This document shows positions 1 to 8,777 of a DNA stretch of 64,000 nucleotides, one piece after another. The notes below the pieces were generated by a model. The model saw only the letters and a list, made by a program, of their open reading frames with translations, searched no databases and had not been told where the DNA came from. The stretch is from NCBI RefSeq assembly GCF_000425105.1, contig NZ_AULD01000005.1:434001-498000 (forward strand), in the 5' to 3' direction. This DNA is from Agrococcus lahaulensis DSM 17612. Lineage in GTDB: Bacteria; Actinomycetota; Actinomycetes; Actinomycetales; Microbacteriaceae. The position numbers and the translations under genes are program-made. Numbering within the stretch: position 1 is the first letter of the stretch; each line of letters begins with the position of its first letter.

Positions 1-2
1 TG

Positions 3-1094
3 CCGCACGTGCGCGACATGCTCGACGTCTCGACCGGCGAGATGGGCATGCTGCTGCTCGGCATCTCGATCGGCTCGGTGACGGGCCTGCTCGTCGCGAG
101 CCACGTCATCCACGCACTCGGCACCCGGCTCGTCGTCTCGATCGGCATGATCTCGGTCTCGGTGGGCCTCTCGGTCGCCGGCTGGGCGGCCGACGCCGGC
201 ACGGCGTGGCTCGTCGTCGGGGGCTTCATCCTCGGCGGCAGCCTCACCGGCATGACCGATGTCGCGATGAACATCTCGGGCGCCGCGAACGAGCGCGCCG
301 TCGGCAAGCCCATCATGCCGATCTTCCACGCCTTCTTCTCGTTCGGCACGGTCGCGGGCGCGGGCCTCGGCGCGCTGTGCGAAGCGCTCGGCATCGGCGT
401 CGGCTGGCAGGCGACGGGCGTCGCGATCCTGACCGCCGCGCTCGGCATCACGATCTACCGCTACCTCCCGGCCGACACGGTCGCCGAGCACGAGGAGCCC
501 GTGACGCTCCGCGAGCGGCTCGCGGTCTGGAAGGACCCGCGCACGCTCCTGCTCGGCCTGCTCGTGCTCGGCATGTCGCTCACCGAGGGCTCCGCGAACG
601 ACTGGCTCGCCCTCACCATGGTCGACGGCCACGGCTTCTCGAACGAGGGCGGCGCCGTCATGCTCGCGCTCTTCCTCACCGCGATGACCGGCGGACGGCT
701 GCTCGGCGTCATGCTGCTCGAGCGCTTCGGCCGCGTGCCGGTGCTCCGCGGCACCGCCGCGCTCGCCGCGATCGGCCTGCTGCTCGTCATCTTCGCCGAC
801 CACCCGGCGCTCGTCATCGCCGGCGTGCTGCTGTGGGGCGTCGGCGCGAGCCTCGGCTTCCCGGTCGGCATGAGCGCCGCCGCCGACGAGCCGCGCCTCG
901 CCGCCGCGCGCGTCGGCACCGTCTCGGCGATCGGCTACATCGCCTTCCTCGCCGGGCCGCCGCTGCTCGGCCTGCTCGGCGACCTCGTGGGGCTCCGCCT
1001 CGCGATGCTCGCCGTGCTCGTCTTCGTGCTGCTCTCGCTGCTCACCAGCCACGTGGCCCGTGAGCGCACCCCGACCCCCGAGGAGACCCGATGA
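3..1094 (+). CDS. MFS transporter, 5' end cut by window edge
   Basis: Major facilitator superfamily permease in the cytoplasmic membrane; substrate unknown. The readable 363 residues carry about eleven hydrophobic segments and a charged central loop near residues 155-180, consistent with an MFS protein lacking its first helix. The reading frame is open back to the window edge; the first in-frame GTG at position 9 lies inside what looks like the first periplasmic loop and transmembrane segment 2 region, so the true start is upstream and outside. The stop codon overlaps the nucS start by four bases (ATGA), so the two genes are probably co-transcribed and translationally coupled, although no functional tie to mismatch repair is evident. 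Confidence 0.85.
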   Translation, partial: PHVRDMLDVSTGEMGMLLLGISIGSVTGLLVASHVIHALGTRLVVSIGMISVSVGLSVAGWAADAGTAWLVVGGFILGGSLTGMTDVAMNISGAANERAVGKPIMPIFHAFFSFGTVAGAGLGALCEALGIGVGWQATGVAILTAALGITIYRYLPADTVAEHEEPVTLRERLAVWKDPRTLLLGLLVLGMSLTEGSANDWLALTMVDGHGFSNEGGAVMLALFLTAMTGGRLLGVMLLERFGRVPVLRGTAALAAIGLLLVIFADHPALVIAGVLLWGVGASLGFPVGMSAAADEPRLAAARVGTVSAIGYIAFLAGPPLLGLLGDLVGLRLAMLAVLVFVLLSLLTSHVARERTPTPEETR

Positions 1095-1786
1095 GGATCG
1101 TCGTCGCCCGCTGCTCCGTCGACTACGCCGGCCGGCTCTCGGCCCACCTCCCGCTCGCACCGCGCGTGCTCATGCTCAAGGCTGACGGCTCGATCCTCGT
1201 CCACTCCGACGGCGGCTCGTACAAGCCGCTCAACTGGATGAGCCCGCCCGCGGTGTTCACCGCATCCGAGCCCGACGACGAGCAGCGCGCGGCCGGCATC
1301 ACCGAGGTGTGGACGGTGACGCACAGGAAGACCGGCGACTCGCTCATCGTGTCGGTGCACGAGGTGCTCTCGGATGCGTCGCACGAGCTGGGCGTCGACC
1401 CCGGGCTCGTGAAGGACGGCGTCGAGGCGCACCTGCAGGTGCTGCTCGCCGAGCAGATCGAGCGCCTCGGCGACGGCTTCGAGCTGTGGCGGCGGGAGTA
1501 CATGACGCCGATCGGGCCGGTCGACATCCTCGCGCGCGACGCGGAGGGCGCGACCGTCGCCGTCGAGATCAAGCGGCGCGGCGAGATCGACGGCGTCGAG
1601 CAGCTCACGCGCTACCTCGAGCTGCTCAACCGCGATCCGCGCATCGCGCCCGTCACGGGCGTGTTCGCGGCGCAGGAGATCAAGCCGCAGGCGAGGACGC
1701 TCGCCGAGGACCGCGGCATCCGCTGCGTCGTGCTCGACTACGACGAGATGCGCGGCATCGACTCGGGGCACGCGCGGCTCTTCTGA
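1091..1786 (+). CDS. nucS: Mismatch-specific endonuclease NucS (EndoMS)
   Basis: Encodes a 231-residue NucS/EndoMS protein, the nuclease of the non-canonical mismatch repair found in archaea and in actinobacteria that lack MutS/MutL. The N-terminal half matches the dimerisation and DNA-binding domain (start [16 protein letters not shown], then a motif ending in KPLNWMSPP). The C-terminal RecB-like nuclease domain shows the catalytic pattern VDILARD followed by VEIKRRG and then the QLTRYLELL helix. The extreme C-terminus ends in ARLF, consistent with the short beta-clamp-binding tail known in this family. Start ATG overlaps the upstream stop. Full length for the family; identification is firm. 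Confidence 0.96.
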   Translation: MRIVVARCSVDYAGRLSAHLPLAPRVLMLKADGSILVHSDGGSYKPLNWMSPPAVFTASEPDDEQRAAGITEVWTVTHRKTGDSLIVSVHEVLSDASHELGVDPGLVKDGVEAHLQVLLAEQIERLGDGFELWRREYMTPIGPVDILARDAEGATVAVEIKRRGEIDGVEQLTRYLELLNRDPRIAPVTGVFAAQEIKPQARTLAEDRGIRCVVLDYDEMRGIDSGHARLF

Positions 1787-1826
1787 CGTCCCGGGCGGGC
1801 CCGGAGCGGCTCAGCTGGCGGAGGGG

Positions 1827-2528
1827 CTACGCCGAGTAGGGGTCGATGCGCTCGCGCCAGCCGGCGGGGCTCTGCGGCGGCTCGTCATCGCGCGACGCGT
1901 ACGGGTCGACGCGATCGGGCGCGGGGGCGGATGCGGCGGGCACGGGATCCTCGCGCGACGCGTAGGGCGACACGTGGTCGGGCATCCGGCCGCCCGGCTC
2001 GGGCAGCGCATCCTCGCGCGACGCGTAGGGCGCCACGCGCTCGGGCGCGGGAGCGGAGCCGGCAGGCAGCGCGTCGTCGTGCGACGAGTAGGGCTCGACC
2101 CGGTCGCGCCAGCCGGCGGCGGGCGGGGTGCCGCCGAAGTCCTCGTCGACGAACGGTGCCGACGACGGCACGGCGAAGGCCTGCCCCGCCTCGCCGAACG
2201 GCTCCTGCGGCTCGCGCTGCTGGGCTGCATCGGATTGCGGCACGGTGACCTCCCACGGCTCCGGTGGCGGACTGCTGAAGCTGACGGCGAGCGGGTGCTC
2301 GGCCGGTCCCGCGGGCTCCGGCCGCTCGAGCCGCATGCCGGCGGCGTCGGTGCGCGTGCCGCACGCGGGGCACTGGAGGGCGGCGACGCGGCCGTCCTCG
2401 TCGACGTCGACGACGCATCCGCCGATCACGACGTCGCCCGCGTCGCCCACATCGGCGATCGTGCCGTAGCCCCAGACGATCTCGAGCATGGCGGTGCCGC
2501 ACTCCGGGCACGCCGACGCCTTCGCCAT
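1827..2528 (-). CDS. Zinc-ribbon protein with five-copy PYASRED repeat tail
   Basis: A 233-residue protein of unknown function. The start MAKASACPECG at 2528 is preferred because the zinc-ligand pair follows at once; an ATG further upstream would add 34 residues over the inverted repeats. Residues 8-11 (CPEC) and 53-56 (CPAC) can form one zinc ribbon. A proline/acid-rich linker follows, and from residue 143 five degenerate units begin at residues 143, 164, 185, 207 and 227, each with the core RVxPYASREDxLP and a period of 20-22. The last unit is cut to RIDPYSA at the C-terminus. The Tyr/Ser-rich units could be phosphorylation or protein-binding sites; this is inference. It is convergent with nucS. 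Confidence 0.75.
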   Translation of the reverse strand: MAKASACPECGTAMLEIVWGYGTIADVGDAGDVVIGGCVVDVDEDGRVAALQCPACGTRTDAAGMRLERPEPAGPAEHPLAVSFSSPPPEPWEVTVPQSDAAQQREPQEPFGEAGQAFAVPSSAPFVDEDFGGTPPAAGWRDRVEPYSSHDDALPAGSAPAPERVAPYASREDALPEPGGRMPDHVSPYASREDPVPAASAPAPDRVDPYASRDDEPPQSPAGWRERIDPYSA

Positions 2529-2570
2529 GCGCACACGGTAGCCCGCGACCGCAGCCCACACCACCCTCGC

Positions 2571-2638
2571 GAGCGCAGAGTTCCGGCACTCTGCGCTCGG
2601 ACGGCGGTCGAGACCGCAGAGTGCCGCCACTCCGCGGG
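2571..2638. repeat. Two related intergenic hairpins
   Basis: Two adjacent inverted repeats between the hemL stop and the zinc-ribbon gene. The first (2571-2598) has a perfect 11-bp stem, GAGCGCAGAGT / ACTCTGCGCTC, with a 6-base loop. The second (2614-2638) has a 10-bp stem with one mismatch around CCGCAGAGTG. Both share the core GCAGAGT. They could end the hemB-hemL transcript, though no T-run follows, or be copies of a dispersed palindromic element. Confidence 0.6.
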
Positions 2639-2652
2639 AGGCTGGCCGGGCG

Positions 2653-3957
2653 CTACGCGATTGTCGCGGCGGCGGCGGCCTTCGCGGCGGCGGGGAGCGC
2701 CTCGACGATGCGCGCGAGCGGCTCGTCGCCGTGCGCGGCGGTGACGAACCACGCCTCGAACACGCTCGGCGGCAGGCTCACGCCCGCCTCGCGCATCGCG
2801 TGGAAGAACGGCGGGTAGCGGAACGCCTCCTGCTGCCGCACCTCGTCGAAGCTGCGGGGCGCGGTCTCGGAGAACGCCACCGAGAAGAGGCTGCCGACGC
2901 GGCTGATCGCGTGGGCGACGCCCTCGGCGCGCAGGGCGTCGGTGAGCGCCGCGGTGATCGTGTCGGCCGCCGCGTCGAGCCTGCGGTAGACATCGTCGGT
3001 CGCGAGCCGCAGGGTCGTGAGGCCGGCCGCGACCGCGACCGGGTTCCCCGAGAGCGTGCCGGCCTGGTAGACGGGGCCGAGCGGCGCGAGCAGCTCCATG
3101 AGGTCGCGCCGGCCGCCGACCGCGGCGAGCGGCATGCCGCCGCCGATGACCTTGCCGAACGTGAGGAGGTCGGGCGCCTCGTCGCCGCTCCAGCGCTCGA
3201 TGCCCCACATGCCGGCCGCGTCGACGCGGAAGCCCGTGAGCACCTCGTCGCTGATGAGCAGCGCGCCGTGCGCGTGCGCGGTGCGGGCGAGGAAGCCGTT
3301 GAAGTCGCCGTCGGGCTCGACGACGCCCATGTTGGCGGCGGCGGCCTCGACGATCACGGCCGCAATGCGCTCGCCGTGCTCGGCGAAGACCGCCTCGATC
3401 GCGTCGCGGTCGTTGTAGGGCACGACGAGCGTCGTCGCCGCGACGGCCTCGGGGATGCCGGCCGAGCCGGGCATCGCGAGCGTCGCGAGGCCGGAGCCCG
3501 CCGCGACGAGCAGGCCGTCGGAGTGGCCGTGGTAGTGCCCGTCGAACTTCACGAGCAGGTCGCGGCCCGTCGCGCCGCGCGCGATGCGGATCGCGGTCAT
3601 CGTCGCCTCGGTGCCGGTCGAGACGAGCCGGAGTCGCTCGACCGGGCCGACGCGGCGCTCGACCTCCTCGGCGAGCAGCGCCTCGGCGGGCGTCGAGGCG
3701 CCGAAGGAGAGGCCGTGGCTCGAGGCGTCCTGCACCGCCTCGATCACCTCGGGGTGCGCGTGGCCGAGGATCGCGGGGCCCCAGCTCGCGACGAGGTCGA
3801 CGAGGTCGCGGCCCTCGGCATCCGTGACGTACGCGCCGTGCGCGCGCACGAGGAACGAGGGCGTGCCGCCGACCGAGCCGAAGGCCCGCACGGGGCTGTT
3901 GACGCCGCCGGGGATCGCGAGCTTCGCCCGCTCGAACAGCTCGGCGTTCGTGCTCAC
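2653..3957 (-). CDS. hemL: Glutamate-1-semialdehyde 2,1-aminomutase
   Basis: A 434-residue PLP-dependent enzyme converting glutamate-1-semialdehyde to 5-aminolevulinate, second step of the C5 heme pathway. The N-terminal signature [20 protein letters not shown], the [16 protein letters not shown] stretch near residues 112-127 and the PLP-binding Lys269 in [12 protein letters not shown] are all present, as is [13 protein letters not shown]. Usual length for the family. The chosen GTG start at 3957 overlaps the hemB stop (GTGA), giving translational coupling; the longer open frame upstream is the antisense shadow of hemB. It supplies 5-aminolevulinate for HemB from the HemA product, HemA being encoded at 17.2 kb. 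Confidence 0.96.
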   Translation of the reverse strand: MSTNAELFERAKLAIPGGVNSPVRAFGSVGGTPSFLVRAHGAYVTDAEGRDLVDLVASWGPAILGHAHPEVIEAVQDASSHGLSFGASTPAEALLAEEVERRVGPVERLRLVSTGTEATMTAIRIARGATGRDLLVKFDGHYHGHSDGLLVAAGSGLATLAMPGSAGIPEAVAATTLVVPYNDRDAIEAVFAEHGERIAAVIVEAAAANMGVVEPDGDFNGFLARTAHAHGALLISDEVLTGFRVDAAGMWGIERWSGDEAPDLLTFGKVIGGGMPLAAVGGRRDLMELLAPLGPVYQAGTLSGNPVAVAAGLTTLRLATDDVYRRLDAAADTITAALTDALRAEGVAHAISRVGSLFSVAFSETAPRSFDEVRQQEAFRYPPFFHAMREAGVSLPPSVFEAWFVTAAHGDEPLARIVEALPAAAKAAAAATIA

Positions 3958-4958
3958 GAGCGGCCTCCCATCGCGCCCAGGCCCATCGTGCCGAGCAGCT
4001 GCGCCTGCTCGATCGCCCAGTAGGTCAGCACGACGTCGGCGCCCGCGCGCACGATGCTCGTGAGGCTCTCGGCGATCATCCGGTCGCGGTCGATCCAGCC
4101 GTTCGCGGCGGCGGCCTCGACCATCGCGTACTCCCCCGACACCTGGTAGGCCCACACGGGCACGTCGGATGCGGCGGCGACGTCGGCGAGCACGTCGAGG
4201 TAGAGGCTCGCGGGCTTCACCATCACGATGTCGGCGCCCTCGGCGATGTCGAGCAGCGCCTCGCGGAGGCCCTCGCGGCGGTTCGCGGGATCCTGCTGGT
4301 AGGTCTTGCGGTCGCCCGTGAGGCTCGAGTCGACGGCCTCGCGGAAGGGCCCGTAGAGGGCGGTCGCGTACTTCGCGGAGTAGGCGAGGATCGCGGTCGA
4401 CTCGTGGCCCGCCTCGTCGAGCGCCGCGCGCACGCGCTCGATCTGGCCGTCCATCATGCCGCTGAGCCCGAGGATCTGCGAGCCTGCCTCCGCTTGCGCG
4501 ATCGCCATCGCGGCGTAGCGCTCGAGCGTCGCGTCGTTGTCGACCGAGCCGTCGGCCGCGAGCACGCCGCAGTGGCCGTGGTCGGTGAACTCGTCGAGGC
4601 ACAGGTCGGTCTGCACCACGGTCGCGTCGCCGAAGCGCTCGGCGAGGAAGGCGGTGGCCCGGTTGAGGATGCCGTCGGGATCCGTCGCGCCCGAGCCCAC
4701 CGCATCCTTCTCCTGCGGCACGCCGAAGAGCATGACGCCGCCGACGCCCGCCTCGATCGCGCGCTCGACCTCCTGCGCGGCCGAGTCGAGCGTGTGCTGC
4801 ACCTGGCCGGGCATCGAGCCGATGGGCCGGGGCTCGCTCAGCCCCTCGGCGACGAACATCGGCAGCACGAGCTGCGCGGGGTGGATGCGGGTCTCGGCCA
4901 TGAGGCGGCGCATGGGAGCGCTCTGCCGCAGCCGGCGGGGGCGGATCGTGGGGGACAT
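3954..4958 (-). CDS. hemB: Delta-aminolevulinic acid dehydratase (porphobilinogen synthase)
   Basis: A 334-residue enzyme condensing two 5-aminolevulinates to porphobilinogen. Schiff-base lysines are Lys196 (LAYSAKYA) and Lys248 (VMVKPA). The metal loop reads [12 protein letters not shown] (Cys120, Asp122, Cys130): two cysteines and an aspartate rather than the three cysteines of the zinc type, as I recall for other actinobacterial enzymes. The ATG at 4958 is chosen because [22 protein letters not shown] fits family N-termini and because a -10 box lies 7 bases upstream. First gene of a two-gene unit with hemL (4-base overlap). Confidence 0.96.
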   Translation of the reverse strand: MSPTIRPRRLRQSAPMRRLMAETRIHPAQLVLPMFVAEGLSEPRPIGSMPGQVQHTLDSAAQEVERAIEAGVGGVMLFGVPQEKDAVGSGATDPDGILNRATAFLAERFGDATVVQTDLCLDEFTDHGHCGVLAADGSVDNDATLERYAAMAIAQAEAGSQILGLSGMMDGQIERVRAALDEAGHESTAILAYSAKYATALYGPFREAVDSSLTGDRKTYQQDPANRREGLREALLDIAEGADIVMVKPASLYLDVLADVAAASDVPVWAYQVSGEYAMVEAAAANGWIDRDRMIAESLTSIVRAGADVVLTYWAIEQAQLLGTMGLGAMGGRS

Positions 4959-4965
4959 CCCCTCC

Positions 4966-4971
4966 AGGGTA
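4966..4971 (-). promoter_or_regulatory. Putative -10 box of hemB (leaderless spacing)
   Basis: Read on the minus strand the hexamer is TACCCT, ending 7 bases before the ATG of hemB. This spacing puts the transcription start at or next to the ATG. A GGAGGGG run lies between, so a short leader with an adjacent ribosome site is the alternative. Confidence 0.45.
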
Positions 4972-5003
4972 CTCTCGCCGTTTGCCCTCGCCCCTCGGGC
5001 CGC

Positions 5004-5020
5004 TTGCGCTGAGAGCGCAA
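5004..5020. repeat. Short perfect hairpin upstream of hemB
   Basis: TTGCGCT-GAG-AGCGCAA, a 7-bp stem with a 3-base loop, lies between the hydrolase stop and the hemB promoter. It could be a weak terminator of the upstream gene or a regulatory site. Confidence 0.45.
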
Positions 5021-5044
5021 GGATCAGGCCAGCAGGCCCAGCCC

Positions 5045-5060
5045 CTGACACACGTGTCAG
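5045..5060. promoter_or_regulatory. Operator-like palindrome upstream of hemB
   Basis: CTGACACACGTGTCAG has perfect 7-base arms around two central bases, typical of a homodimeric TetR-type site. It covers the stop codon of the hydrolase gene and lies about 75 bases upstream of the hemB -10 box. No cognate regulator gene is visible in the window. Confidence 0.45.
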
Positions 5061-6088
5061 CCGTGGGCGGTCCCCGCTGCCAGAGCCGCGTCGATCGCCT
5101 CCTCGAGCACGCCGATGACGCGCCAGCCGCCCTCCGAGCTGTTGCCGAGCACGCTCGCGGTCGTGCGGGTCGCCACGACGTGCGTCGAGCGGAAGGAGGC
5201 GCCCGCGTCCCAACCCTCGAGGATGAGGGCGTCGTGCGTGCCGTGCAGCCAGAAGCCGAGCCCGTAGCGCTTCTCCTCCTCCGGCACGTCGTTGCGCGGG
5301 CGGATCATCTCGTCGACCGTCGCGCGCGAGACGATCCGCCCGTCGAGCAGCGCGAGCCAGAAGCGGTGCAGGTCGTCGGCGGTCGTGAAGATGCCGCCGT
5401 CGCCGTTGCCGAGGATCGGCAGGTGCAGCGTGTTGACGAGGTCGCCCTCGTCGTCGATGTAGCCGCGCGCGGCGTCGGCGGGCAGCGCGTTGAGCGGCAG
5501 GAAGCCGGTGCGCTCGAGGCCCGCGGGCTCGAGCACGAGCCGGCGCACCGCGTCGTGGTAGCCCTCGCCCGTGACCCGCTCGAGCACGATCGCGAGCACC
5601 ATGTAGCCGCCGTTGCAGTAGGCGAAGCGCTCGCCGGGCGGGAGCTTCTTCGCGTGCCCCTCGAGCATCGGCAGGAACGCCTCTGCGCTCGTGAGCCGGT
5701 GCGCCGGCACCTCGAGCACGTAGTCGGCCGGCTCCCAGTCGGAGTCCTCGTCGAGGTAGTCGCCGATCCCGGAGGTGTGGCCGAGCAGCTGCTCGATCGT
5801 CACGCGCTCGTCGATGAGCGGGAGGTCGTCGCCGAGCAGCTCGCGCACGGGCTGGTCGAGCCGCAGCTCGCCCTGCTCGACGAGCCTCATGATCGCGAGC
5901 GCCGTGAAGCCCTTGCCGCCGCTCGCGATCGCGATGCGCGCGTCGGCGCGCATCGGCACCCCGAGCGCGCGGTGCAGGTGGCCCGCGACGAGCTCGAGCG
6001 TGCGCTCGTCGCCGACGTCGATCGTCGCGACGCCGGTGAACGATCCCTTCGCGACCGCCTCGTCGAGCGCTGCCTGATCGATGTGCAT
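5057..6088 (-). CDS. Serine hydrolase of the beta-lactamase/class C family
   Basis: A 343-residue protein of the beta-lactamase fold (Pfam Beta-lactamase type, class C-like esterases and D-aminopeptidases). It has the SxxK nucleophile motif as SGGK near residue 56, a YxN-type motif in [10 protein letters not shown] near residue 150, and the typical [11 protein letters not shown] stretch. There is no signal peptide, so it should be cytoplasmic, which argues against a true secreted beta-lactamase and for an esterase or peptidase of unknown substrate. It lies upstream of hemB on the same strand but with a 98-base gap containing palindromes and a promoter, so it is probably a separate unit. Confidence 0.85.
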   Translation of the reverse strand: MHIDQAALDEAVAKGSFTGVATIDVGDERTLELVAGHLHRALGVPMRADARIAIASGGKGFTALAIMRLVEQGELRLDQPVRELLGDDLPLIDERVTIEQLLGHTSGIGDYLDEDSDWEPADYVLEVPAHRLTSAEAFLPMLEGHAKKLPPGERFAYCNGGYMVLAIVLERVTGEGYHDAVRRLVLEPAGLERTGFLPLNALPADAARGYIDDEGDLVNTLHLPILGNGDGGIFTTADDLHRFWLALLDGRIVSRATVDEMIRPRNDVPEEEKRYGLGFWLHGTHDALILEGWDAGASFRSTHVVATRTTASVLGNSSEGGWRVIGVLEEAIDAALAAGTAHG

Positions 6089-6121
6089 CGTGTGCCTCCT
6101 GCGTGTGTCCAGCCGCCCAGG

Positions 6122-7786
6122 CTACCCGCGCGCCGTGCCGACGGCGTCGATCGGGCGGTCGAGCAGCCGCCCGTCGTCGATCGACCAGCGGCGCGTGAGG
6201 CCGAGCCGCTCGAGGAACGCCTCGTCGTGGCTCACGACGACGAGCGCTCCGCGATGCGCTGCGAGCGCTTCGACGAGCCGATCGATCGAGTCGAGGTCGA
6301 GCGAGTTCGTCGGCTCGTCGAGCAGCAGCAGCTGCGGCGCCGGCTCGGCGAGCAGCACCCTCGCGAGCGCGAGCCGGAACCGCTCGCCGCCCGAGAGCTC
6401 GCGCACCCGCTGCTCCGCGCGAGCGCCACGGAAGAGGAACCGGGCGAGCTGCGCCCGCACGTGCTGCGGCGAGCGACCCGGCGCCCTCTCGCGCACCGCG
6501 TCGACGAGCGTCGCCTCCTCGTCATCGAAGCGGATGCGCTGCGGCAGGATCGCGGTCTCCCGGATGCGGTGGGTCACCTCGGCGACGGGCGTCGGCGCGC
6601 CGTCGGCCGGCCCTGAGGCGCCGTCCCGGGCGTCGCCGGCGATCGCCTCGAGCAGCGTCGTCTTGCCGGCGCCGTTGGGACCGGTCAGGGCGATGCGCTC
6701 GGGACCGCGCACGAGCAGCTCGCCGTGCGCGTCGCGGAGCGCGAGCACGTCACGGCCAGCGGGCACGACCGTGCCGGGCAGCTCGATGCGGATCGCGCGG
6801 TCCGCGCGCAGCTGCGCCTGCGCATCCTCGAGCGCCGACTCCGCTCGCCGGCGCCGGTCGTCGTGCAGGTCGCGGTGCTTCGCGGCGGAGACCTGCGCCG
6901 ACCGGGCCTTCAGCTTCATGACGGCGCGCGGTTCGCGCTTCTCGGCGTAGGCCTTCCGCGCGATGCGGGATCGGCCGGCGAGTTGCAGCTCGGCCTCGAC
7001 GCGATCGCGTCGCTCGCGGCGCAGCTGCTGCTCGGCGTCGCGAACAGCGCGCTCGGCCGCCGCCTGCTCGGCGTCGATCGCCGCGCGGTAGGTCGAGTAG
7101 GGGCCGTCGAAGGTGCGCAGGCTCGAGCCCTCGACCGGCGCCGCACCGTGCAGCTCGGCGATGCGGTCGACGCGCTCGAGCAGCGCGACGTCGTGGCTGA
7201 CGACGACGAGCGTGCCGCGCCAGGCGCCGATCGCGTCGTGCAGCCGCGCGCGAGCGCGCGCGTCGAGGTCGTTCGTCGGCTCGTCGAGCAGGGCGATGTC
7301 GGCGCGCTGCAGCCGGATGGCCGCGAGCCCGACGAGCATCGCCTCGCCGCCCGAGAGCGACGAAACGGGCCGCCGCAGCAGGTCGGCGTCGCCCGCGAGG
7401 CCGAGCGCGGCGAGCTCGCCGAGCGCATCCGCCTCGATCCCCCACCGGTCGCCGACGGCGTCGAAGCGGTGCTCGTCGACGTCGCCGCGCTCGATCGCGG
7501 CGATCGCGTCGAGCACGGGCGCGATGCCGAGCGCGTCGGCGACGCTGCCCGGGCCGAGCGCGAGCTGCTGCCGCAGCGTCGCGACGGTGCCGTGCACGAC
7601 GAGCTCGCCGGTCGTCGGCGAGAGCTCCCCGGCGATGAGCCGGAGGAGCGTGGACTTGCCGGAGCCGTTGCGGCCCACGAGGCCCGTGCGGCCGTGGCCG
7701 AGCGCGCCGGTGACGGCGTCGAGCGCGACGGTGCCGTCGGGCCAGGTGAGCGAGACGCGCGAGAGCGCGATGGCGGCGTGTGCCAC
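6122..7786 (-). CDS. ABC-F family ATPase, antibiotic-resistance/ribosome-protection type
   Basis: A 554-residue soluble protein with two ABC ATPase domains and no membrane segments. The first domain has Walker A GRNGSGKS and signature LSGGEAML; the second has GPNGAGKT and [10 protein letters not shown], each followed by a LLDEPTN Walker B. A basic, charged inter-domain linker (roughly residues 225-325, rich in Arg and Glu) matches the ribosome-contacting linker. ABC-F proteins displace drugs from, or adjust, the ribosomal exit tunnel. The GTG start at 7786 is supported by GGAGG seven bases upstream. Expression is probably controlled by the leader described separately. Whether it gives resistance or is a housekeeping factor cannot be told from sequence. 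Confidence 0.9.
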   Translation of the reverse strand: MAHAAIALSRVSLTWPDGTVALDAVTGALGHGRTGLVGRNGSGKSTLLRLIAGELSPTTGELVVHGTVATLRQQLALGPGSVADALGIAPVLDAIAAIERGDVDEHRFDAVGDRWGIEADALGELAALGLAGDADLLRRPVSSLSGGEAMLVGLAAIRLQRADIALLDEPTNDLDARARARLHDAIGAWRGTLVVVSHDVALLERVDRIAELHGAAPVEGSSLRTFDGPYSTYRAAIDAEQAAAERAVRDAEQQLRRERRDRVEAELQLAGRSRIARKAYAEKREPRAVMKLKARSAQVSAAKHRDLHDDRRRRAESALEDAQAQLRADRAIRIELPGTVVPAGRDVLALRDAHGELLVRGPERIALTGPNGAGKTTLLEAIAGDARDGASGPADGAPTPVAEVTHRIRETAILPQRIRFDDEEATLVDAVRERAPGRSPQHVRAQLARFLFRGARAEQRVRELSGGERFRLALARVLLAEPAPQLLLLDEPTNSLDLDSIDRLVEALAAHRGALVVVSHDEAFLERLGLTRRWSIDDGRLLDRPIDAVGTARG

Positions 7787-7810
7787 GAGGAGACCTCCGA
7801 GAGCGTGGAT

Positions 7811-7855
7811 GCGCTGACGGATGCGTCGACGGTGCGTGTGCCGTCGGGTCAGCGC
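7811..7855 (-). promoter_or_regulatory. Nested hairpin, attenuator-like leader of the ABC-F gene
   Basis: On the minus-strand transcript an outer 8-bp stem GCGCTGAC/GTCAGCGC (7848-7855 with 7811-7818) encloses a 6-bp stem CGACGG/CCGTCG with an 8-base loop (7827-7846) and a small GACG/CGTC alternative. The leader-peptide stop codon sits in the outer stem, so a ribosome stalled on the leader would change the fold. The structure ends about 12 bases before the GGAGG of the ABC-F gene. Confidence 0.5.
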
Positions 7856-7884
7856 GGGATCGCGGCTCCCGTGCTGTCGGTCAT
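7849..7884 (-). CDS. Putative 11-residue leader peptide of ABC-F gene
   Basis: Short frame encoding [11 protein letters not shown] with a GAGGAG purine run about 8 bases before its ATG. It ends inside the hairpin that precedes the ABC-F start. Leader peptides of this size are known to sense ribosome-targeting antibiotics in front of ABC-F and erm genes; that this one does so is inference. Confidence 0.45.
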   Translation of the reverse strand: MTDSTGAAIPR

Positions 7885-7985
7885 GCTCTGGTCTCCTCGG
7901 GCGAAGTGCGCCGGCGCTGACACCGCCGACGATTGCGCAGGCGACGGTACAGGATCCTCCCGGCCGCGGCAACGGTCTCCCGGGC

Positions 7986-7991
7986 TACCGT
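7986..7991 (+). promoter_or_regulatory. Putative leaderless -10 box
   Basis: TACCGT followed by 7 bases and then the ATG at 7999, the same arrangement seen at many other genes in this window. Confidence 0.45.
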
Positions 7992-7998
7992 GGTCGCC

Positions 7999-8262
7999 AT
8001 GACCGCCGGCGAGGAGCTCGACGCCCTCGTCGACCGCGTGCCGCTCGGCGAGAGCCGGCACGAGATCGAGGGGCGCACGTGGAGCATCACGCGCGTCGAC
8101 CGCGCGGACGGTCGCTCGAGCACGATCGACGGCGAGGAGCTCGGCGGCCGCGCGCGCATGAGCGCGAACGTATGGCGCACGAGCGGCGGCACGGTGCTGA
8201 AGCCGTGCGAGATGCCCGCCGAGCGGGTGCTCGAGCTGCTGCGGGCGCTGCCCGAGCGCTGA
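7999..8262 (+). CDS. Small conserved protein of unknown function
   Basis: An 87-residue protein, not recognised. The start MTAGEELDALVDRVPLGESRHEIEG at 7999 is chosen because a TACCGT -10 box ends 7 bases before it. It is charged and soluble, with no membrane segment; the middle contains WSITRVDRADGRS and the C-terminus a helix ERVLELLRALPER. It is transcribed divergently from the ABC-F gene and faces the YbaK-like gene. Codon use (nearly all G/C third positions) supports that it is real. Confidence 0.65.
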   Translation: MTAGEELDALVDRVPLGESRHEIEGRTWSITRVDRADGRSSTIDGEELGGRARMSANVWRTSGGTVLKPCEMPAERVLELLRALPER

Positions 8263-8291
8263 GCGCTGCGCTGCCGGGCGCGGCGGATGCG

Positions 8292-8768
8292 TCAGCGCGG
8301 CGGCTCGGGATCGGTCACGTCGGCGACCCGGGCGCCGAGGTGCGCGACGAGCGCATCGCCGTCGACGGTCGCGGCGACGCCGTGGTCGCCCGCGCCGATC
8401 GAGACGCGACGGCCGAGGATCCGCTCGTCGGCGATCACGGGGAGCTGGCGCGTCGTGCCGAACGGCGTGATGCTGCCGCGGCGGAAGCCCGTGACCTCGA
8501 ACGCGGCGTCGGCGTCGGGCATCGAGAGCCGGTTGACGCCGAGCAGCTCGCGCAGCTTCGGCCACGCGATCGCGCGGTCGCCCGGCACGAGCACGAGCAG
8601 GTGGTCGCCCTCGCCGCGCCGCACGACCATCGTCTTGACGATGTCGCCGGGCTCGACGCCGCGCGCTGCGGCGGCCTCGGCGAGCGAGCCCACGCGGCCG
8701 TGGCGGGTGATCTCGTGCTCGAGCCCGGAGGCGGCGAGCGCCTCGAGCGCGGGGTTCGACTCGGCCAT
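8292..8768 (-). CDS. YbaK/EbsC-family aminoacyl-tRNA deacylase
   Basis: A 158-residue single-domain protein of the YbaK/ProX family, which hydrolyses mischarged tRNA (for example Cys-tRNA-Pro or Ala-tRNA-Pro). Family hallmarks are KTMVVRRG near residue 45, VPGDRAIAWPKLRELLG in the middle and the GSITPFGT loop near residue 100. It begins 9 bases after the hemD stop on the same strand, so it is likely the last gene of the heme operon, a link without obvious biochemical reason. Exact tRNA specificity cannot be assigned. Confidence 0.88.
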   Translation of the reverse strand: MAESNPALEALAASGLEHEITRHGRVGSLAEAAAARGVEPGDIVKTMVVRRGEGDHLLVLVPGDRAIAWPKLRELLGVNRLSMPDADAAFEVTGFRRGSITPFGTTRQLPVIADERILGRRVSIGAGDHGVAATVDGDALVAHLGARVADVTDPEPPR

Positions 8769-8777
8769 GACCCGAGG

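Noticed and set aside
5057-6088. Beta-lactamase resistance gene
   Set aside because: SxxK and YxN motifs fit the fold, but no signal peptide is present and many non-lactamase esterases share these motifs.
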